DNA of 64,000 nucleotides, from NCBI RefSeq assembly GCF_943914565.1, contig NZ_CALUCN010000011.1, positions 23,638-87,637 of the forward strand, read 5' to 3'. This stretch comes from an uncultured Tessaracoccus sp. Lineage in GTDB: Bacteria; Actinomycetota; Actinomycetes; Propionibacteriales; Propionibacteriaceae. Numbering within the stretch: the stretch's first letter is position 1; each line of letters begins with the position of its first letter. The translations under genes and the position numbers were made by a program. Below the pieces are notes generated by a model, which saw only the letters and a list, made by a program, of their open reading frames with translations, made no database searches and was not told the DNA's origin. Positions 31,279 through 40,313 of this stretch are shown here, piece by piece.

Positions 31279-32721
31279 CTACTCGGCCTCGTCCTCGGGC
31301 GCGGTGTCGTCGTCGACGAGCGGCAGGCGCAGCGTGAACATCGCGCCACCGTCGGGGTGGTTCGACGCCCGCACCGTGCCGCCGTGGGACTCCGCCGTGT
31401 GCGCGACGATGGACAGGCCGAGCCCGGTGCCGGGGGTGTTGCGGGCCCGGTCGGAGCGGAAGAACCGGTCGAAGATGTGCGGGAGGTCCTCCTCGGCGAT
31501 GCCCGGGCCCTCGTCGGAGACGGTGAGCACGCCCTCCGACAGCCGCACGTGAATCGTGCCCCCGGCGGGGGAGAACTTCACGGCGTTGTCGAGCAGGTTC
31601 GTGATCGCGCGCTCGAGCGTGGAGGCGTCGCCCATGATCTCGGAGCGGTCGGTCCGGACGTCGAACGCGATGCCGGGCCCCCGTCGCTGCGCGCGCTGCA
31701 CCGAGGCGTGCACCACGTCGGAGAGGTCGAGGAACTCGAACGGCCGCTGGTTGTGGTCGTCGCGGGTGAGTGCGACGAGGTCCCCCACGAGCGCGGTGAA
31801 CTCGCCCAGCTGCGCGGCGACGTCGCCCAGGATCTGCTCTCGGGCGCCCGGGGGCAGCATGCCGGAGCGCTCGTCGGCGACGAGGAGTTCGACGTTGGTG
31901 CGCATCGACGTCAGCGGTGTGCGCAGCTCGTGGCCGGCGTCGGCGATGAGTTGGCGCTGCTGCTCGCGGGACTGCTGGAGGGACTTCAGCATGGTGTTGA
32001 ACGACTGCGTGAGCGCGCCCAGGTCGTCGCGGCCGTAGATGCGGATGGGGTTCAGCTGGTCGGTCTGCGTGACGTTCTTCACGGCCGCGGAGAGTCGACG
32101 CACCGGCGCGAGCACCGCGCGCGCCGTCCACAGTGCCGTGAACGTCGTGGCGAGGATGCCGAGCGAGCCCGAGACGAGCATGACGCCCCAGAGGCTGCCG
32201 AGCGTGGCGCGCACTGACTCGGTCTGGCGCGCGTAGGTCACGGAGTAGTTCTCGACGTTGCGTTCGGTCACGAGCGCGAACGGCACGGTCACTGCCCGGT
32301 ACTCCACCCCGTCGACGTGGACCGTGCGGGTGTCGCTGTCGGCCTGGAGGCGCGCGATCGCGACCTCCGCGGCGTCACGCGGCAGCGCGTGCTGCTGCGA
32401 CGCGGGCTGCGATACCTGCCCGCTCGCGGTGACGACGGAGAGCAGCGACGACGTGGATCCCAGCGACTCGGGCGTGAGCGAGTTGAGGCTGTCGATGTCG
32501 GAGGTGAGGACGCTCGCGGCCTGCTGGGCCGTGCGGGTGAGCTCGCGGTCCAGCTGGTTGAGCAGCGACCAGCGTGTGATCATGAACGCCGTGACGCTCA
32601 CGAGCAGCACGGACAGCGCCACCGACGCGCCCGTCAGCAGCGCCAGCCGCAGCTGCAGCGACTGCCCCGAGACGAGGCGGCCGATCCCACGGCGGAACTG
32701 GATCCACCAGCTCCCGATCAC
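31279..32721 (-). CDS. Sensor histidine kinase (MprB-like)
   Basis: A 480-residue kinase: TM1 (LALLTGASVALSVLLVSVTA), an extracytoplasmic sensor of about 110 residues, TM2 (LWGVMLVSGSLGILATTFTA), a HAMP domain (RAVLAPVRRLSAAVKNV), HisKA with phospho-acceptor His in IADAGHELRTPLTSMRTNVE, and an ATPase domain with ITNLLDNAVKFSP, VSDEGPGI and TGLGLSIVAHTAE. The organisation and the DAGHELRTPL motif match the MprB/SenX-like group that senses envelope stress in mycobacteria. The start overlaps the regulator stop by four bases. Calling it a true MprB orthologue would need a tree. Confidence 0.92.
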   Translation of the reverse strand: MIGSWWIQFRRGIGRLVSGQSLQLRLALLTGASVALSVLLVSVTAFMITRWSLLNQLDRELTRTAQQAASVLTSDIDSLNSLTPESLGSTSSLLSVVTASGQVSQPASQQHALPRDAAEVAIARLQADSDTRTVHVDGVEYRAVTVPFALVTERNVENYSVTYARQTESVRATLGSLWGVMLVSGSLGILATTFTALWTARAVLAPVRRLSAAVKNVTQTDQLNPIRIYGRDDLGALTQSFNTMLKSLQQSREQQRQLIADAGHELRTPLTSMRTNVELLVADERSGMLPPGAREQILGDVAAQLGEFTALVGDLVALTRDDHNQRPFEFLDLSDVVHASVQRAQRRGPGIAFDVRTDRSEIMGDASTLERAITNLLDNAVKFSPAGGTIHVRLSEGVLTVSDEGPGIAEEDLPHIFDRFFRSDRARNTPGTGLGLSIVAHTAESHGGTVRASNHPDGGAMFTLRLPLVDDDTAPEDEAE

Positions 32722-33404
32722 GGGGCGGTTTCACGCAGGACGTAGCCGACGCCGCGGACGGTGTGGATCAGGCGCGGCAGCCCGTTGATCTCCGTCTTGC
32801 GGCGCAGGTAGCCGATGTAGACCTCGAGGGAGTTCGCCGTCGTCGGGAACTCGAAGCCCCACACCTCGTTGAGGAGGGTGTTGCGCTCGAGCACCTTGCG
32901 CGGGTGCTCCATGAAGACGTTGAGCAGCGCGAACTCGGTGCGCGTGAGCGAGATGTGCTGGCCGGCGCGCGTGACCTCGCGGTGCTGCGTGTCCAGCACG
33001 AGGTCCTGGAACTGCAGCGTCGGCGCCTCCTGCTCGGTCTGCGGCTTCGCGCGCCGGGTGAGGGCGCGCAGCCGGGCCAGCAACTCGTCGAGCGCGAAGG
33101 GCTTCACCATGTAGTCGTCGGCGCCCGCGTCGAGCCCGTCGACCCGGTCGTCGACGGCGTCGCGGGCGGTCAGGATGAGGATGGGGACGTCGTTGCCGGA
33201 CTCGCGCAACATCTTCGTCGCCTCGAGCCCGTCCAGCCGGGGCATCATCACGTCCATCACGATCGCGTCGGGCGTGTAGGCGGCGAGTTTGGCGAGCGCC
33301 TCGATGCCGTCCGCGGCGGTCTGGACCTCGTTGCCCGTGTACGACAGCGACCGTTCCAACGAATCCCGCACGGCCTGGTCGTCATCCACCACCAAGATCT
33401 GCAT
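32718..33404 (-). CDS. OmpR-family response regulator (MprA-like)
   Basis: A 228-residue regulator: receiver domain (ILVVDDDQAVRDSLERSL; phospho-acceptor Asp in IVMDVMMPRLDG; LTARD; KPFALDEL) and winged-helix DNA-binding domain (ISLTRTEFALLNVFMEHP, NSLEVYIGYLRRKTE, IHTVRGVGYVLRE). It is first in the operon with the kinase. Its upstream region is the inverted repeat array copy 2, starting only 57 bp before the gene, so either the promoter lies in that short gap or the array is part of the promoter region. Confidence 0.94.
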   Translation of the reverse strand: MQILVVDDDQAVRDSLERSLSYTGNEVQTAADGIEALAKLAAYTPDAIVMDVMMPRLDGLEATKMLRESGNDVPILILTARDAVDDRVDGLDAGADDYMVKPFALDELLARLRALTRRAKPQTEQEAPTLQFQDLVLDTQHREVTRAGQHISLTRTEFALLNVFMEHPRKVLERNTLLNEVWGFEFPTTANSLEVYIGYLRRKTEINGLPRLIHTVRGVGYVLRETAP

Positions 33405-33460
33405 GGCTGCAGCTTACCCCGTGTCCGCTTGGATGCCTTGGCAGGCATCGCGGGGGTCGG

Positions 33461-33926
33461 GTTTGCCAATCGTTGGTGGCGTTTGCCAATGGTGGGTGTG
33501 GTTTGCCAACGCTGGCACGGGTTCGCCAATGGTGGGTGTGGTTTGCCAACGGTGGGTGGCGTTTGCCAACGCTGGCACGGGTTCGCCAACGCAATGGTGG
33601 TTTGCCAACGGTTGGTCGGGTTTGCCAACGTTCTGCTGATTTGCCAACGCTGTGACGGTTTGCCAACGATGGCACACGCTCGCCAACGGCAAGCACGTTT
33701 GCCTGCGCTAGAGCGTTGGCGAACATGGATGGCGTTGGCGAACGCGCTTGCCCGAGCGGAGAACCGCCCGAACCGTTGGCAAATCGTCACACGGTTGGCA
33801 AACGGAGCCCTCATTTGGCAAACCCGACCGATCGTTGGCAAACGCCACCCACCGTTGGCAAACGCAATCGAACATTGGCGAACCGGCCCACCGTCGGGCA
33901 CCACGCCCGGCCCACCGTCGGGCACC
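33461..33926. repeat. Inverted 20-bp-period TTTGCCAACG repeat array (copy 2)
   Basis: Thirteen units close to GTTTGCCAAC begin at 33461, 33481, 33501, 33521, 33541, 33561, 33581, 33600, 33620, 33639, 33658, 33678 and 33697. From 33715 the reverse-complement unit appears at 33715, 33734, 33775, 33794, 33814, 33834, 33854 and 33874, with degenerate copies at 33755, 33893 and 33917. The 28-bp core 33697-33724 differs at three positions from that of copy 1. Spacers correspond across the centre (for example GCTGTGACG at 33649 with CGTCACACG at 33785, and GGTGGGTGGC at 33551 with GCCACCCACC at 33844), making one long imperfect inverted repeat. It lies between the divergent regulator and argF genes. 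No gene is credible inside. Confidence 0.92.
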
Positions 33927-33959
33927 ACGCGGGCAACGCAACAACGCAGCCCTGCCTCG

Positions 33960-34035
33960 TGCACGAAACGCCGTGTGGAGCCCCCGACGGCCCTCAAAAC
34001 GCACCTCTCGAGCGATGCACACGGCGTTTCGTGCC
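33960..34035. repeat. 76-bp imperfect palindrome (copy 2 of 3)
   Basis: Left arm GCACGAAACGCCGTGT (33961-33976) pairs with ACACGGCGTTTCGTGC (34019-34034), a perfect 16-bp match. The interior shares GGCCCTCAAAACG and CTCTCGAGCG-like blocks with the other copies. Length and ends are the same as in copies 1 and 3. It begins 34 bp after the last unit of the array. Confidence 0.9.
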
Positions 34036-34102
34036 ACCGGGGCTTGGGCGGGCGCCCCATCGGGGTTTGGGGGCGCGCCCCACCGGGGGCTGGGCGGGCA
34101 CC
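34034..34102. repeat. Three 23-bp tandem repeats
   Basis: Units 34034-34056, 34057-34079 and 34080-34102 share the pattern CCAYCGGGG...TGGGSGGGC and end in GCC or ACC. They follow the palindrome immediately. From here to the argF promoter (34103-34318) the sequence is C-rich and no gene or further structure is seen. Confidence 0.8.
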
Positions 34103-34318
34103 CCTCCTGCCGAGACCTGCGCGACGCGCCTCACCACGGCGCAGGCGAACCCCGCCGAGACCCGCCGGACGCGCCCCGCGCTGCTCCGGCTCACCCAAGA
34201 TCCCCGACGCCGTCCCGCCCCGTTCGCTGCCTGCTCACCCCGCGCGCTGCGTGCCCAGCCCGGCACCCAGCCTCACTCCCCGCGGTGGGCGCCCCGTTCC
34301 GCGCAGCCGGCGGCATGG

Positions 34319-34324
34319 AAGACT
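34319..34324 (+). promoter_or_regulatory. -10 box of argF, leaderless placement
   Basis: AAGACT ends seven bases before the argF ATG. The string AGACTGG followed by five bases and ATG recurs before the DUF4282 gene (43118) and aat (46252), which supports it as a real promoter element. Confidence 0.4.
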
Positions 34325-34331
34325 GGGTCGC

Positions 34332-35330
34332 ATGGATCTCCTCGGCCGCTCCTTCCTCAAGGAACTCGACTTCACCCCCGACGAGTGGCGCCACCTGCTG
34401 GACCTCGCCGCCACGCTCAAGCGCGAACGCCGCGAGGGCCGCGAGCGTCCGCGCCTGGCCGGACGCGCCGTCGCGCTGCTGTTCGAGAAGACGTCCACCC
34501 GTACGCGCTGCGCGTTCGAGATCGCGGTGGCCCAGCAGGGCGGCCACACCACGTACCTCGACCCGCAGGGTTCGCAGATCGGGCACAAGGAGTCGGCCGC
34601 GGACACGGCGCGGGTGCTCGGGCGTTGGTACGACGCGATCGAGTTCCGCGGGTCCGCGCAGGCCGACGTCGAGACGCTCGCCCGGCATGCCGGCGTCCCC
34701 GTCTACAACGGCCTCACCGACGACTGGCACCCCACGCAGATGCTCGCCGACCAGCTCACCATGCGCGAGCACGCGCGCAAGCCCCTCGACGAGGTCGCGT
34801 TCGCGTTCCTGGGCGACGCGCGCAACAACGTCGGCAACTCCCTCCTCGTCTCCGGCGCGATGATGGGCATGGACGTGCGCATGTGCGCCCCGCGCGAGCT
34901 GCAGAACGCCGACGGGGTCGTGGCCGAGGCGCGCCGCGTCGCCGAGCGCACCGGGGCCCGCGTCACCGTCACCGACGACGTCCGGGCTGCCGTGGCCGGC
35001 GTCGACTTCGTCTACACCGACGTGTGGGTCTCGTTGGGCGAGCCCGCCGAGGTCTGGGCCGAGCGCATCGAACTGCTCCGCCCCTACCAGGTCAACCGCG
35101 CCCTGCTCGAGGCCACCGGCAATCCCGACGTCCGGCTCCTGCACTGCCTGCCGGCGTTCCACGACCTCGGCACCGCCGTCGGCCGCGACATCCACGAGCG
35201 GTTCGGGCTCGAGGGCCTCGAGGTCACCCACGACGTGTTCGAGTCCGACGCGAGCATCGTCTTCGACCAGGCCGAGAACCGCATGCACACGATCAAGGCC
35301 GTGCTCGTCGCCACCCTCGCCGGCGCCTGA
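34332..35330 (+). CDS. argF: Ornithine carbamoyltransferase
   Basis: A 332-residue transcarbamylase. The carbamoyl-phosphate loop FEKTSTRTRCAFE (about residues 52-64), HPTQ in DDWHPTQMLADQL, and the ornithine-binding LLHCLPAFHD are all present and intact. The enzyme makes citrulline from ornithine and carbamoyl phosphate. No other arginine gene is adjacent, so it may be either anabolic (argF) or the catabolic arcB type; the sequence features seen do not separate these. The ATG at 34332 gives the usual length. It is transcribed away from the array and ends at a strong terminator. Confidence 0.93.
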   Translation: MDLLGRSFLKELDFTPDEWRHLLDLAATLKRERREGRERPRLAGRAVALLFEKTSTRTRCAFEIAVAQQGGHTTYLDPQGSQIGHKESAADTARVLGRWYDAIEFRGSAQADVETLARHAGVPVYNGLTDDWHPTQMLADQLTMREHARKPLDEVAFAFLGDARNNVGNSLLVSGAMMGMDVRMCAPRELQNADGVVAEARRVAERTGARVTVTDDVRAAVAGVDFVYTDVWVSLGEPAEVWAERIELLRPYQVNRALLEATGNPDVRLLHCLPAFHDLGTAVGRDIHERFGLEGLEVTHDVFESDASIVFDQAENRMHTIKAVLVATLAGA

Positions 35331-35371
35331 GCCGACGACATCCGGTCGGGCCGGGCCCGATCCTCCCCGGG

Positions 35372-35424
35372 ACACCCGACGGGGGCCCGAGCCGGCTGCA
35401 CGGCCCGGGCCCCCGTCGGGGTGT
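35372..35424. terminator. Terminator between argF and the 5'-nucleotidase
   Basis: ACACCCGACGGGGGCCCG pairs with CGGGCCCCCGTCGGGGTGT with one bulged G; the loop is about 17 bases. Located between convergent genes. Confidence 0.75.
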
Positions 35425-35432
35425 GGGAGGGA

Positions 35433-37982
35433 CTACTTGCGCACGAGCGTGAACGGCTTGCTGTACACGACCCAGGCGACGCCCGGGTACAGCGCACCGA
35501 CGCGGTAGCGGTAGGTGCCCTTGTTGTGCTTGCCGTAGGTCAGCTCGACCACGTAGCGGCCGTTGTTGTCAGCCATGCGCGTCTGCGAGGTGGACCAGCG
35601 GCCGTCGGGCAGCTGCACCTGCGTGAACACCTTCACGGGCTTGCGCACGCCGAGGTGGCCCCACGTGTTCGTGGTGTCACCCGCACGCTTCACGCCGGCG
35701 GTCCGTGCCACGGGCAGCGCGTAGCGCGGCTGGGCGTACGGCTTGGTGAACTCGACGGAGTTGTCGGGCTTCGTCGCGCGCACGCGCCACCGGTAGGTGC
35801 CGGGGTTGTTGCGGCCGTAGGTCAGCGGGATCACGTACTGGCCCTTGTTGTTGGCCGTCGTGACCTGCGACGTGGACCACTTGCCCGGGGCGATCTCCAC
35901 CTGGCTGCGGACGATTGAGCCCGGCTCGGCCTTGCCCCAGACGTTCGCCGGCTGGCCGACGACCGCTGCCGGGGCGGTCATCGCGGTCGTCCGGACGGTC
36001 GGGGTCGGCTTCTGGGGCGCGGCCTTCACGGTCACGGGCACGCGCACCTGGGTCTTGGACGGCTCGGCGACGAAGCGCAGGGTGGCCTTGCCGGCCTTGG
36101 TGCCCTTCGGGATGGTCACGCCGATCGTGGCCTGGCCGTCCGTCACGTTCGCGGTGCCGACCTGCTGGTCACCGAGGAACGCGGTGAGCCGCTGGTTCGG
36201 CTGCTGCGGGGAGACCTTGTCGCCCTCGGCGTCGAGCACCATGTCGAGCGTGCCCTTGTAGGTCTCGCCGGGCTTGCCGACGGTGAACTCGCCGGCCTTG
36301 TCGACGGTGAGCTCCGTCGGGCCCTGGACGGCGACGCCGCGCTTGGCGTAGTCGGGAGCGAGGGTCTTCTTCGACTTGATCCAGTCGACCCACGCGGTGA
36401 GGTCCACGAGGCCGCGGTCGCGGGTGTTCTGGCCCTTGCCGATCGTGCGGAAGTTGTCGCCACCGGTGATGAGGAACGAGCCGGAGCCGACGGTGTAGCG
36501 CTTCTCCGGGTCGATCGGCTTGCCGTTGACGTGCACGCTCGTGATCCGCTCGCCCTCGGGCTTGGACTCGTCGTAGGTGTAGGAGACGTTCTTCGACAGG
36601 CCGAGCGCGAGGTACGGACGGCCGGGGACGTTGCCCTCGGCGTCGCGCTGCCACTGCTGGTTGAGCGCCTCGACGAACTGCGCGCCGGTGAGCTCGGTGC
36701 TGTACAGCGAGTTCGCGAACGGCAGGACGAGCGCGGCCTCCTCGTAGGTGATCTCACCCTTGTCGAACGAGGTGCGCGTGCCGCCCGGGTTCTGGATGCC
36801 GATGAAGTCCTCGTCGCCGTCGTTCATGACGTCGTAGAACATCTGGGCGACCATGTTGCTCATCGGCGACTCCTGGTCGCGCGTGCCCGACCCGCCGGAG
36901 CCCGGCGTCGAGATGGCCTCCTCCGCGGTGCCGATGACCTCGGAGCCCTTCTCCTTGGCGACGGCCTGCGCAGCGGTGACGACGTCGTTGATCTTCGCGA
37001 TCCGCGGCAGCGACGTGTCGGCCTTCTCGGCCGGCGCGACGTGCGTCGCCTCGGTGCCGCAGAGCTTGCCCTCGTCGGAGAGCTGGAGCTCGACGGAGGC
37101 GAGTTCACCGGCGTAGGCGTTGGCTTGGATGATCGGCTGGCCCTTCGACGTGGACCAGGCGTAGTGCTGGTGGGTGTGGCCGTTGAAGACCACGTCGACG
37201 GACTCGTCGAGGCCGTTCAGCATCGACGAGAAGTTCGGCGACGCCTTCGCGTTGTCCTCGGCGGTGCCCTTGCCGTTCGGGCCGCCCTCGTGGATGGAGG
37301 CGACGACGACGTCGGCCTCGCCGTTGGACTCGTCGCCGTCGCGCAGCTGCTTGGCGACGGCGTTCACGGCCTCGACGGGATCGCCGATGTCGAGCTTCGC
37401 GATGCCCGCGGGAGAGACGAGCGACGGGAGGTCCTTCGTCACCGCACCGACGACGGCGACCTTCACGTCGCCCTTCTGGACGATCTCGTAGGGCTTGAGC
37501 GGCTTCGCGACGGTGGTGGTGCCCTTGTCGTAGACGTTCGCAGCCAGGTAGGGGAAGGCCTTCTCGACGTGCGGCACGACGCGACCGGAGAGGTCGCTCC
37601 ACTCCTTGTCGTACTCGTGGTTGCCGGTGGCGGAGGCCTCGACGCCGGCGGCCATGGCCACGTCGAGGCTCGGGGTGTCGTTGGCGACGGCCGAGACGAA
37701 CGTCGACCCGCCGATCGTGTCACCGTTCGAGGTGAGCAGCACCCGGTCCTCTCCGACGGACTTGCGCAGCTGCTCGACGGGGGTGAAGAGCTTGGCGGCC
37801 GACTCGACGCGGCCGTGGAAGTCGTTGAAGGACAGGACGTGGATCGACTTGTCAGGATTCGCGGTGCACTCTGCTGGGGCGGCGCCGGCCACCTGTGGGG
37901 CGCCGGCGGCGACGACGGAGCCGCCGATGCCGAGCGCGAGTGCCGCGAGTCCGGCGACCGGACGGCGGGACAACTGTGACAT
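35433..37982 (-). CDS. Secreted 5'-nucleotidase / bifunctional metallophosphatase
   Basis: An 849-residue exported enzyme. Signal peptide (VAGLAALALGIGGSVVAAG), then the metallophosphatase domain with VLSFNDFHGRVES (about 50-62), LTSNGDTIGGS, ATGNHEYD (about 120) and VFNGHTHQHY (about 269), followed by the 5'-nucleotidase C-terminal domain (about 355-560; GGTRTSFDKGEITYEEAALV, YTVGSGSFLITGGDN). The last 170 residues hold two roughly 93-residue repeats starting NVWG and NTWG, of the kind found in the protein at 4614. Likely role is extracellular nucleotide scavenging. AGGAGAG precedes the ATG at 37982. No sortase signal is seen, so the repeats may retain it on the wall. Confidence 0.92.
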   Translation of the reverse strand: MSQLSRRPVAGLAALALGIGGSVVAAGAPQVAGAAPAECTANPDKSIHVLSFNDFHGRVESAAKLFTPVEQLRKSVGEDRVLLTSNGDTIGGSTFVSAVANDTPSLDVAMAAGVEASATGNHEYDKEWSDLSGRVVPHVEKAFPYLAANVYDKGTTTVAKPLKPYEIVQKGDVKVAVVGAVTKDLPSLVSPAGIAKLDIGDPVEAVNAVAKQLRDGDESNGEADVVVASIHEGGPNGKGTAEDNAKASPNFSSMLNGLDESVDVVFNGHTHQHYAWSTSKGQPIIQANAYAGELASVELQLSDEGKLCGTEATHVAPAEKADTSLPRIAKINDVVTAAQAVAKEKGSEVIGTAEEAISTPGSGGSGTRDQESPMSNMVAQMFYDVMNDGDEDFIGIQNPGGTRTSFDKGEITYEEAALVLPFANSLYSTELTGAQFVEALNQQWQRDAEGNVPGRPYLALGLSKNVSYTYDESKPEGERITSVHVNGKPIDPEKRYTVGSGSFLITGGDNFRTIGKGQNTRDRGLVDLTAWVDWIKSKKTLAPDYAKRGVAVQGPTELTVDKAGEFTVGKPGETYKGTLDMVLDAEGDKVSPQQPNQRLTAFLGDQQVGTANVTDGQATIGVTIPKGTKAGKATLRFVAEPSKTQVRVPVTVKAAPQKPTPTVRTTAMTAPAAVVGQPANVWGKAEPGSIVRSQVEIAPGKWSTSQVTTANNKGQYVIPLTYGRNNPGTYRWRVRATKPDNSVEFTKPYAQPRYALPVARTAGVKRAGDTTNTWGHLGVRKPVKVFTQVQLPDGRWSTSQTRMADNNGRYVVELTYGKHNKGTYRYRVGALYPGVAWVVYSKPFTLVRK

Positions 37983-38246
37983 GTGTTCTCTCTCCTGGAC
38001 GTGGTGGCCTCTCGATGCCCGAGAGGCACTGAGGCCACTCAACTGGAGGCTGACGAGCCCGGTCAAGCGGTTTCCCAAGAATTCACCCGCAGGCCACGCA
38101 GACGTCAGCTTGGTGACCCGCGGGAACCCCTCTGACTACAGGATCTTCCCCGCAACCTTTGTGCGGTTCCGACATCGCCCCGACGCCGTGCCCGCGCCTA
38201 CGCTTGCGTAAGCTACGTTTCCGTAACTTGTGGAGAGGAGCCCCGC

Positions 38247-39332
38247 GTGCCCGACGACATGGTGCAGCTGCTCGCCCCCGACGGGACCCGGGCCGAGCAC
38301 CCGGACTTCCGTTGGGACGGCACCCCCGACGACCTGCGCGCCTCCCTGCGCGACATGTGGCTCGGGCGGCGCTTCGACCAGGAAGCCACCGCACTCCAAC
38401 GTCACGGCGAGCTCGGCCTCTGGCCCCCGCAGCTCGGCCAGGAGGCGGCCCAGATCGGGGCCGCGCGGGCGATCGGCGCCCGCGACCACGTGTTCCCGTC
38501 GTACCGCGAGCACGCGATGGCCCTCGCACTCGGGCTGCCGCCGGCGCAGCTGCTCGCGTTCTTCCGCGGCTGCGACGCCGGCCGCTGGGACCTCGCGCAC
38601 CGCTTCCACACCTACACGCTCGTGATCGGCGCCCAGACGCTGCACGCCGTCGGCTACGCGATGGGCCTCCAGCTCGACGCCCGAGCGCGCGGCGACGACG
38701 CCCCCGGCGCGGCCGTGATGGGCTTCCACGGCGACGGCGCCACCGCGCAGGGTGACGTGCACGAGGCCTACGTGTTCGCGGCGAGCCACGACGCGCCCGT
38801 GGTGTTCCTGTGCCAGAACAACCAGTGGGCCATCTCGGAGCCGACGCGGCTGCAGTCCCGCGTGCCCCTCCACGAACGCGCCCGTGGCTACGGGTTCCCC
38901 GGGATCCGCGTCGACGGCAACGACGTCCTCGCCGTCGAGGCGGTCACGAGCTGGGCGATGGCCCGGGCGCGGCGCGGCGAGGGGCCCACCCTCGTCGAGG
39001 CGTGGACGTACCGCATGGGCGCGCACACCACCTCCGACGACCCGACGCGCTACCGCAGCGCCGACGAGGAGGCCCACTGGCGTCGCCGGGACCCGATCGA
39101 CCGGCTCGTCGCCCACCTGCGCGCGACCGACGAGGTCGACGACGCCTGGCTCGACCGGCTCGACGAGGAGGCCAGCGACCTCGGCGCCACCACCCGAGCC
39201 GCGATCGCGACGCTCACCGACGTCGACGTCGAGGAGCTGTTCGACCTCGTCCACGCCGAACCCACCGACGAGCTCGCCCGGCAACGCGGCGAGCACGCCG
39301 CCCACCTCCGGACGCTCGAGGAGGCGCGATGA
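38247..39332 (+). CDS. 2-oxoacid dehydrogenase E1 component, alpha subunit
   Basis: A 361-residue thiamine-diphosphate enzyme. The ThDP motif begins GDG (residues 162-164) and closes at CQNNQW (near 190); GQEAAQIGAARAIGARDHVF and FPSYREHAMALALG are typical of the E1 alpha of branched-chain 2-oxoacid or pyruvate dehydrogenase. GTG start with GAGAGGAG just upstream. It overlaps the beta-subunit gene by four bases and is first of a three-gene operon (E1 alpha, E1 beta, E2). Actinobacterial operons of this form are usually called bkdABC, but some act on pyruvate, so no symbol is given. No E3 gene is adjacent. Confidence 0.92.
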   Translation: MPDDMVQLLAPDGTRAEHPDFRWDGTPDDLRASLRDMWLGRRFDQEATALQRHGELGLWPPQLGQEAAQIGAARAIGARDHVFPSYREHAMALALGLPPAQLLAFFRGCDAGRWDLAHRFHTYTLVIGAQTLHAVGYAMGLQLDARARGDDAPGAAVMGFHGDGATAQGDVHEAYVFAASHDAPVVFLCQNNQWAISEPTRLQSRVPLHERARGYGFPGIRVDGNDVLAVEAVTSWAMARARRGEGPTLVEAWTYRMGAHTTSDDPTRYRSADEEAHWRRRDPIDRLVAHLRATDEVDDAWLDRLDEEASDLGATTRAAIATLTDVDVEELFDLVHAEPTDELARQRGEHAAHLRTLEEAR

Positions 39333-40303
39333 CGAGGCTCACCATGGCGAAGGCACTCAACCTGGGCCTCCGTCGCGCCCTCGAGGCGGACCCGACGGTG
39401 GTGCTGGCCGGCGAGGACATCGGCCGGCTGGGCGGCGTGTTCCGCATCACCGAGGGGCTCCAGCGCGAGTTCGGCGAGCACCGCGTGATGGACTCCCCGC
39501 TCGCGGAGTCCGGCATCGTCGGCACCGCGATCGGCCTGGCCATGCGCGGGTACCGGCCCGTCGTCGAGATGCAGTTCGACGGGTTCACCTACCCGGCGTT
39601 CTCCCAGATCGTCTCGCAGCTCTCGCGCCTCCACGGCCGCACCGGCGGGCGCGTGCCGATGCCGGTCGTCGTGCGCATCCCGTTCGGCGGCGGCATCGGC
39701 GCGATCGAGCACCACTCGGAGTCGCCCGAGACCTACTTCGTGCACACCCCGGGGCTCAAGGTCGTCGCGCCCTCGACGCCCGACGACGCCCACTGGATGA
39801 TCCGGCAGGCGGTCGCCTCCGACGACCCGGTCATCTTCCTCGAACCCAAACGCCGTTACCAGGCGAAGGGCGAGGTCGACCCCGACGAGTGCCCCGGCCC
39901 ACTGCACGCCGCCCGGGTCGTGCGCGACGGACGCGACCTGACCCTCGTCGGGTACGGGCCGACCGTGCCGACCTGCCTCGACGTGGCCGAGGCCGCGCGC
40001 GAGGACGGGCTCGAGCTCGAGGTGCTCGACCTGCGCTCGCTCAGCCCGATCGACTGGGCCACGGTCACCGCCTCCGTGCGCCGCACGAGGCGCGCCGTCG
40101 TCGTGCACGAGGCGTCGCGCACGCTGGGGCCCGGCGCCGAGGTCGCCGCCCGGCTGCACGAGGACCTGTTCTACGACATGGAGTCGCCGGTGCTGCGCGT
40201 CACCGGCCACGACATCCCGTACCCGCCCGCGCGGGTCGAGACGCACCACCTGCCCACCGTCGACCGCGTCCTCGACGCCGTCGACCGATCGCTCGCCATG
40301 TGA
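39329..40303 (+). CDS. 2-oxoacid dehydrogenase E1 component, beta subunit
   Basis: A 324-residue transketolase-like beta subunit: TMAKALNLGLRRALEADPTV, VLAGEDIGRLGGVFRITEGL, VMDSPLAESGIVGTAIGLAM and MQFDGFTYPAFSQIVSQLSR are classic. The IPFGGGIGAIEHHSESPETY segment with paired histidines contributes to substrate binding. It forms the E1 heterotetramer with the preceding gene product and decarboxylates a 2-oxoacid onto the lipoyl arm of E2. ATG overlaps the upstream TGA. E2 starts 11 bp later. Confidence 0.94.
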   Translation: MTRLTMAKALNLGLRRALEADPTVVLAGEDIGRLGGVFRITEGLQREFGEHRVMDSPLAESGIVGTAIGLAMRGYRPVVEMQFDGFTYPAFSQIVSQLSRLHGRTGGRVPMPVVVRIPFGGGIGAIEHHSESPETYFVHTPGLKVVAPSTPDDAHWMIRQAVASDDPVIFLEPKRRYQAKGEVDPDECPGPLHAARVVRDGRDLTLVGYGPTVPTCLDVAEAAREDGLELEVLDLRSLSPIDWATVTASVRRTRRAVVVHEASRTLGPGAEVAARLHEDLFYDMESPVLRVTGHDIPYPPARVETHHLPTVDRVLDAVDRSLAM

Positions 40304-40313
40304 GGAGACCGCT

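Noticed and set aside
33461..33926. CRISPR array
   Set aside because: The repeat-and-spacer look is superficial: units are only 10 bp with 10-bp spacers, the second half is inverted, spacers pair with each other across the centre, and no cas gene is present.
34103..34331. Arginine riboswitch or ARG box before argF
   Set aside because: No recognisable ARG-box palindrome or structured leader is visible; the -10 box next to the ATG leaves no leader.
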